Source of the DNA: Actinoplanes ianthinogenes
GTDB lineage: Bacteria > Actinomycetota > Actinomycetes > Mycobacteriales > Micromonosporaceae
Assembly: GCF_018324205.1 (NCBI RefSeq)
Contig: NZ_AP023356.1
Coordinates: forward strand, 1,302,001-1,366,000
DNA length: 64,000 bases
Reading direction: 5' to 3'
Below, piece after piece: positions 59,347-64,000 of this stretch. The notes beneath the pieces are model-generated. The model was not told the DNA's origin and made no database searches. It was given only the letters and a program-made list of their open reading frames with translations. The translations under genes and the position numbers were made by a program. How positions within the stretch are numbered: position 1 is the first letter of the stretch; the number at the start of each line of letters is the position of its first letter.

Positions 59347-60377
59347 CGTGCCCTCCGTGTAACGAGTCGCTGCAGAACAATGAAGCCGAAGAGCAGGACG
59401 CCGACCACGATCCGGGTCCACGCCGCGTTCAGGTCGCCCTGGAAGTTGATGATGGTCGAGATCAGGCCGAAGACCATCACGCCGAGCAGGGTGCCGAAAA
59501 CGTAGCCGGAACCGCCGGTGAGCAGCACGCCGCCGATCACGCAGGCGGCGATCGCGTCCAGCTCGGTGCCGGCGCCCTGGAGCGCGTGACCCGAGGTGGA
59601 GTTGATCGTGAACAGCACGCCGCCGAGCGCCGCGCAGAAGCCGCTGATCGTGTAGACCAGGACCCGGGTCCGGGCCACCGGCAGGCCCATCAGCAGCGCC
59701 GAGTCGGCGCTGCCGCCGATCGCGTAGACGTTGCGGCCGAACCGGGTCCAGGCCAGCACCGCGGCGGCGATCAGCACGACGACCAGCGCCACCACCGCGA
59801 TCAGCGTGGTCTTGACGCCGTCGAAGAGCGGGATGCGCAGGTCGGAGAGCGTCACCCAGAGCTTGTCCCGGATCGGGATGGACTCCTGGTTGATGTAGAG
59901 CGCCAGGCCCCGGGCCAGGAACAGCCCGGCCAGCGTGGCGATGAACGGCTCCACCTTGAAGTACTGGATCACTGCGCCCATGCCGCTGCCCAGCAGCGCG
60001 CCGAGCACCAGGACCAGCGGCAGGACGAGCAGTGGCGGCCAGCCGCCCTGCAGCAGCGTCGCGGTGAGCGTGGTGGTCAGCGAGATGACCGCGCCGACCG
60101 ACAGGTCGATGCCCCCGGTGAGGATCACGAAGGTCATCCCGACCGCGACCACCAGCAGCACCGCGTTGTCGCGGAACAGGTTGACCACGACCCGGGGGTC
60201 GTCGAAGTGCGCCAGGTTCGCCAGGCCGCCGATGTACATGGCGAGCAGCAGGACCAGCGTCGCGAGGATCGGGATGTACTTGGCGTTCGGCCGGTAGACG
60301 CGGCGGCGTGGGTTGACCGGCGCGTTCTGCGCGATCTCCGGTGTCGCGTCGATCGTGGTCTTCATGCTCTCACTCAT
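59343..60377 (-). CDS. Sugar ABC permease (CUT2, YjfF-like), 344 aa
   Basis: A RbsC-type permease with about 8-10 helices, [20 protein letters not shown] being the family hallmark, and [20 protein letters not shown] near the end. The start ATG overlaps the stop of the other permease. It joins that permease and the ATPase to import a pentose (likely arabinose, given araA). Confidence 0.92.
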   Translation of the reverse strand: MSESMKTTIDATPEIAQNAPVNPRRRVYRPNAKYIPILATLVLLLAMYIGGLANLAHFDDPRVVVNLFRDNAVLLVVAVGMTFVILTGGIDLSVGAVISLTTTLTATLLQGGWPPLLVLPLVLVLGALLGSGMGAVIQYFKVEPFIATLAGLFLARGLALYINQESIPIRDKLWVTLSDLRIPLFDGVKTTLIAVVALVVVLIAAAVLAWTRFGRNVYAIGGSADSALLMGLPVARTRVLVYTISGFCAALGGVLFTINSTSGHALQGAGTELDAIAACVIGGVLLTGGSGYVFGTLLGVMVFGLISTIINFQGDLNAAWTRIVVGVLLFGFIVLQRLVTRRAR

Positions 60378-61393
60378 GCCGTCACCTCGGCTCGGACGGC
60401 GGGACGTGGCTTGAACCGCCCGAACACCTTCTCGCGGAAGACGGGCGACTGGGACAGGCAGAGCGCCACCACGATGACCGCCTTGAACAGCAGCGTGGCC
60501 TTGGGCGGCACGCCGACGCCGACCACGGTGACGGTCAGCGTCTGGATCAGCAGCGCGCCGATCACCGTACCGATGATCGAGAACCGGCCGCCGATCAGCG
60601 CGGTGCCCCCGATCACCACGGCCAGGATGGCGTCCAGCTCGATCAGGTCGCCGGCGTGGATGCTGTCCGCGCTCTTGATGTCGGCGGAGACGATCAGGCC
60701 GGCCAGACCGGCGAAGGCGCCGGACACGACGTACACCATCATGGTGATCCGGCGGGCCCGGATGCCGGCCAGCCGGCTGGCCGCCGGGCTGCCGCCGACC
60801 GACTCCAGCAGCAGGCCCAGGGCGGTCCGCCGGGTCAGCACCGCGGTCAGCGCGACCGCGGCCATCGCGATCAGGAAGGCCACCGGCAGGGTCAGGAAGA
60901 AGCCGGTGGCGATGCTCGCGTACGGGTTGGACTGCACGTTGATGATCTGACCATCGGTGATCAGCTGGGCCAGACCGCGGCCGGCCACCATCAGGATCAG
61001 CGTGGCGATGATCGGCTGGATGCCGACGACCGCGACCAGCGTGCCGTTCCAGAGGCCGAGCAGGGCCGAGACGCCGATCGAGACGGCCACGATGAGCAGC
61101 ACCGCGCCGACCGCGTTCTGATCACTCAGATCCTTGATCAGCAGACAGGCCACCGCGCCGGAGATCGCCATCACCGAGCCCACCGACAGGTCGATGCCCC
61201 CGGTCGAGATGACCAGCGTCATGCCGAGCGCGACCAGCATCAGCGGAGCGCTGCCCCGGATGATGTCGATCAGCGTCCCGAACAGGTGCCCGTCGTGGAT
61301 GGTGAGGAACTCATGGGACGTGAACACGTTGACGATCAGCATCGCCACCAGGATGGCGATCGGCCAGAACAGCCGGTTCTTCAGGAAGGTCAT
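60374..61393 (-). CDS. Sugar ABC permease (CUT2, YtfT-like), 339 aa
   Basis: RbsC-type permease with [20 protein letters not shown] and GGTALIGGRFSIIGTVIGAL. The ATG overlaps the ATPase stop by four bases, and its own stop overlaps the next permease. Part of the same importer. Confidence 0.92.
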   Translation of the reverse strand: MTFLKNRLFWPIAILVAMLIVNVFTSHEFLTIHDGHLFGTLIDIIRGSAPLMLVALGMTLVISTGGIDLSVGSVMAISGAVACLLIKDLSDQNAVGAVLLIVAVSIGVSALLGLWNGTLVAVVGIQPIIATLILMVAGRGLAQLITDGQIINVQSNPYASIATGFFLTLPVAFLIAMAAVALTAVLTRRTALGLLLESVGGSPAASRLAGIRARRITMMVYVVSGAFAGLAGLIVSADIKSADSIHAGDLIELDAILAVVIGGTALIGGRFSIIGTVIGALLIQTLTVTVVGVGVPPKATLLFKAVIVVALCLSQSPVFREKVFGRFKPRPAVRAEVTA

Positions 61394-62922
61394 GAGGTTG
61401 CTCCGCTGGCGATGGTCTGCATGATGCGGTCGGCGTCGACCTCGGCGGTGTTCTCCAGCTCCTCGACCAGCCGCCGGTCCCGCAGGACCGCGATCTTGTG
61501 GCTGAGCCGGAGCACCTCCTCCAGCTCGGCGCTGACGAAGAGCACCGCCATGCCGCCGTCGGACAGCTCGGCGACCAGTTTCTGGATCTCCGCCTTGGCG
61601 CCGACGTCGATGCCCCGGGTCGGCTCGTCGATGATCAGCAGCCGCGGCTCGGTGATCAGCCAGCGGGCCAGCAGCACCTTCTGCTGGTTGCCGCCGGACA
61701 GGTTGCGCACCGGGCGCTCCGGGTCGGCCGGCCGGATCTGCAAGGCCTTGATGTACTTGTCGACGATCTCGTCCTGCTTGCGGCGCGGGATCGGCCGGGT
61801 CCAGCCGCGGGACGCCTGCAGCGCCAGGATGATGTTCTCCCGGACGCTGAGGTCGCCGATGATGCCCTCGGTGCGGCGGTTCTCCGAGGAGAAGGCGATC
61901 CCCCGCTTCATCGCCACCTGCGGGTCGCGCAGCGCGACCAGCTTGCCGTCCACGCTGAACTCGCCCTGGTCCGGCTTGTCCGCGCCGAAGAGCAGCCGGG
62001 CCAGCTCGGTGCGACCGGAGCCGAGCAGGCCGGCCAGGCCGACCACCTCGCCCTCGTGGATGGTCAGGTCGAACGGGGCGATCGCACCCGTCCGGCCGAC
62101 CCCCGTGGCCTGCAGGATCGGCTGGGCGTTGGCGGACCTGGTCCGGGACCGCTGGGCCTTGTCCTCCAGGCCCTCCAGCGTCGCCAGCGCCTTGCCGATC
62201 ATCTTCTCGACCAGCTGCACCTGGGGCAGTTCGGCGGTCTGGTACTCGCCGATCAGCTGGCCGTTGCGCAGCACGGTGAGCCGGTCGGAGATCTCGTAGA
62301 TCTGGTCGAGGAAGTGCGAGACGAACAGGATCGCCACGCCCTCGGACTTGAGCCGGCGCATCACCCGGAACAGTTGCTCGACCTCGGAGGCGTCCAGGCT
62401 GGAGGTGGGCTCGTCGAGGATCAGGACCCGCGCCTCGATGTCGACCGCCCGGGCGATCGCCACCATCTGCTGGATGGCCAGCGAGTAGGTGCTCAGCGGC
62501 GCGGACACGTCCAGGTCCAGGTCGAGCCGCTGGAGCAGCTCGGCGGCCCGGCGGCGCATCTGCCCCCAGCGGATCTTGCCGAAGGTCCGCGGCTCCCGGC
62601 CGATGAAGATGTTCTCCGCGACGGTGAGGTTGGTGCAGAGGTTGACCTCTTGGTAGACGGTGCTGATGCCCGCCTTCTGGGCGGCCAGCGGCCCGGTGAT
62701 CCGGACGACCTCACCGCCCAGCTTGATGTCGCCGCCGTCGATCTCGTAGACGCCGGTGAGCACCTTGATCAGGGTGGATTTGCCGGCGCCGTTCTCCCCC
62801 ATCAGGGCGTGCACCTCGCCGGGGAACAAACGGAAGTCGACGCCGTCCAGGGCGACGACGCCGGGGAAGACCTTGCGAATGCCGGCCATCTCGAGGACCG
62901 GTTTTGTGGTGGGTTCGCCCAT
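61390..62922 (-). CDS. Sugar ABC ATPase, dual-domain (YtfR/AraG/MglA type), 510 aa
   Basis: Two ABC modules. The first has Walker A GENGAGKSTLIKVL, and LDEPTSSLDASE as Walker B region. The second has the degenerate GLLGSGRTELARLL loop usual for this family, with LSGGNQQKVLLARWL as its signature. It energises the two permeases. The ATG at 62922 was chosen (MGEPTTKPVLEMAG). A large hairpin lies between it and the binding-protein gene. Confidence 0.95.
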   Translation of the reverse strand: MGEPTTKPVLEMAGIRKVFPGVVALDGVDFRLFPGEVHALMGENGAGKSTLIKVLTGVYEIDGGDIKLGGEVVRITGPLAAQKAGISTVYQEVNLCTNLTVAENIFIGREPRTFGKIRWGQMRRRAAELLQRLDLDLDVSAPLSTYSLAIQQMVAIARAVDIEARVLILDEPTSSLDASEVEQLFRVMRRLKSEGVAILFVSHFLDQIYEISDRLTVLRNGQLIGEYQTAELPQVQLVEKMIGKALATLEGLEDKAQRSRTRSANAQPILQATGVGRTGAIAPFDLTIHEGEVVGLAGLLGSGRTELARLLFGADKPDQGEFSVDGKLVALRDPQVAMKRGIAFSSENRRTEGIIGDLSVRENIILALQASRGWTRPIPRRKQDEIVDKYIKALQIRPADPERPVRNLSGGNQQKVLLARWLITEPRLLIIDEPTRGIDVGAKAEIQKLVAELSDGGMAVLFVSAELEEVLRLSHKIAVLRDRRLVEELENTAEVDADRIMQTIASGATS

Positions 62923-62941
62923 CGTGCGCTCCGTTCCGCGC

Positions 62942-62980
62942 GGTGCGGTCCACCCCGAGGGCCTCGGGGTGGACCGCACC
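62942..62980 (-). terminator. 19-bp perfect hairpin between binding protein and ATPase genes
   Basis: GGTGCGGTCCACCCCGAGG (62942-62960) and its complement (62962-62980) leave one base between, so the loop is GGGCC-like. It lies nine bases after the binding-protein stop and 19 before the ATPase start. It could end or attenuate transcription, or protect the binding-protein mRNA, so the binding protein is made in excess. Confidence 0.75.
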
Positions 62981-62989
62981 TGCCGTGAA

Positions 62990-63982
62990 TCAGTACTGGC
63001 GGGTCGGGAGAGCGGCCTTGGCCTGCTCCTGGGTGAAGGTCGTCTCCTGGGTGAGGACCCGCTGCGGGACCTCCTCCTTGTTCTTGACCTTCTTGGCCAG
63101 GTCCATCAGCTGCGGGCCGAGGAGCGGGCTGCACTCCACGATGAAGTTGATCTTGCCCTCGGAGAGCGCCGTCATGCCGTCCTTGACCGCGTCCACCGTG
63201 ATGATCTGGATGTCCTTGCCCGGCTTCTTGCCGGCCGCCTCGATCGCCTCGATGGCACCGAGACCCATGTCGTCATTGTGCGCGTAGAGCACGTCGATGT
63301 CCGGGGTGGACTGCAGGATGCTCTGCATCACCGTCTTGCCCTCGGCCCGGGTGAAGTTGCCGGACTGGGACTTGACGATCTTGATGTTCGGGTTCGCCTT
63401 GATCGCCTCGGCGAAGCCCTTCTGCCGGTCGATCGCCGGCGCGGAGCCGACGGTGCCCTGCAGCTCGACGACGTTCACCGGGCCGGTCTTGCCCTCGTTC
63501 TGCTTGACCAGCCAGTCGCCGGCCTCCTTGCCCTCCTTGACGAAGTCCGAGCCGAGGAAGGTCTTGTACAGCGAGGTGTCCTGCGAGTCGACCGCGCGGT
63601 CGGTCAGGATCACCGGGATGCCGGCGTCCTTGGCGTCCTTGAGCACCGAGTCCCAGCCGGAGGTGACCACCGGCGAGAACGCGATGACGTCGACCTTCTG
63701 CGTGATGAAGCCGCGGATCGCCTCGATCTGCTTCTCCTGCTTGCCCTGGGCGTCGGAGAACTTCAGGTCGACGCCCTCCTTCGCGGCGGAGTCCTGGATC
63801 GACTTGGTGTTGGCGGTACGCCAGCCGCTCTCCGCGCCGACCTGGGAGAAGCCCATCACCAGCTTGTCGCTGCTCGAACCGCCCGAGCTGGCGGTGTCGT
63901 CGCTCTTGTCGCCACAGCCGGCGAGTGCCGACACGGCCAGCAGGCCCGTCAGCGCCGCCGCCATCATCTTCACGCGCACCAT
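62990..63982 (-). CDS. Sugar-binding lipoprotein (CUT2, YtfQ-like), 330 aa
   Basis: Signal VKMMAAALTGLLAVSALAGC with lipobox LAGC. RbsB/YtfQ features: VMGFSQVGAESGWRTANTKS, DVIAFSPVVTSGWDSVLKDA, VILTDRAVDSQ, TRAEGKTVMQSILQ and VLYAHNDDMGLGAIEAIEAA. These fit the galactofuranose/arabinose-type subgroup. GGAGG is only two bases from ATG 63982 but five from the GTG at 63979, so either may start. It heads the importer operon at the window edge; a regulator or promoter would lie beyond base 64000. Confidence 0.93.
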   Translation of the reverse strand: MVRVKMMAAALTGLLAVSALAGCGDKSDDTASSGGSSSDKLVMGFSQVGAESGWRTANTKSIQDSAAKEGVDLKFSDAQGKQEKQIEAIRGFITQKVDVIAFSPVVTSGWDSVLKDAKDAGIPVILTDRAVDSQDTSLYKTFLGSDFVKEGKEAGDWLVKQNEGKTGPVNVVELQGTVGSAPAIDRQKGFAEAIKANPNIKIVKSQSGNFTRAEGKTVMQSILQSTPDIDVLYAHNDDMGLGAIEAIEAAGKKPGKDIQIITVDAVKDGMTALSEGKINFIVECSPLLGPQLMDLAKKVKNKEEVPQRVLTQETTFTQEQAKAALPTRQY

Positions 63983-64000
63983 TACCTCCATAACTGTTAC

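Overview
High-GC actinobacterial chromosome (many GTG starts, GGAGG-type ribosome sites, very GC-rich spacers). A methyl-accepting chemotaxis protein, a SigE-family ECF sigma factor, a DinB/maleylpyruvate-isomerase-like protein and secreted plant-polysaccharide enzymes point to a motile, soil-living Micromonosporaceae, most likely Actinoplanes or a close relative. The genus is an inference; no rRNA or species marker is present.

Layout. 1-4152: a large STAND/NACHT-like ATPase with a helical-repeat C-terminus, cut by the window edge and open in its frame to base 1, with a small membrane ORF divergent from it. 4.5-11.4 kb: a lipoprotein, a membrane protein, then a minus-strand carbohydrate operon (PfkB kinase, two permeases, binding protein, GH4 glycosidase) and a Phd-like protein. 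11.4-19.7 kb: DinB-like protein, SagB-type oxidoreductase coupled to a GAF protein, an internally deleted tyrosine phosphatase, a PARG-like protein, tandem-repeat spacers (a 60-bp minisatellite at 17.9-18.3 kb) and a ferric-reductase-like protein. 19.8-24.2 kb: two tandemly duplicated secreted beta-propeller genes flanking three tRNA genes (Cys, Tyr and a class-I-shaped tRNA with a Leu GAG anticodon), then an ECF sigma factor and its membrane partner. 24.2-29.2 kb: TetR/SDR pair sharing an operator-like site, and a TAXI-TRAP transporter. 29.3-33.8 kb: a four-gene operon of unrecognised helical, membrane and lipoprotein products, and the chemoreceptor.

33.9-44.1 kb is a galactan/galactoside utilisation locus: two secreted GH53 endo-galactanases, a CUT1 ABC importer without its own ATPase, a LacI regulator with two identical 16-bp operator-like sites in the divergent promoter region, and a single 1133-residue protein that fuses a GH35 beta-galactosidase to galactose-1-phosphate uridylyltransferase. 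The likely flow is secreted galactanase, oligosaccharide import, then cytoplasmic cleavage and Leloir-pathway entry.

44.1-57.7 kb: MarR, PadR and TetR regulators with their neighbours (MMPL exporter, HAAS-like membrane protein), a degenerate SF1-helicase-like protein with a coupled partner, an amidohydrolase, a DivIVA-like coiled-coil protein and a secreted LamG-like protein. 57.8-64 kb: a minus-strand pentose operon (YtfQ-like binding protein, CUT2 ATPase, two permeases, araA L-arabinose isomerase) running to the right edge. Several minus-strand gene ends share a short motif, CTTTCGGTACGCCC or a close variant, downstream of hairpins.
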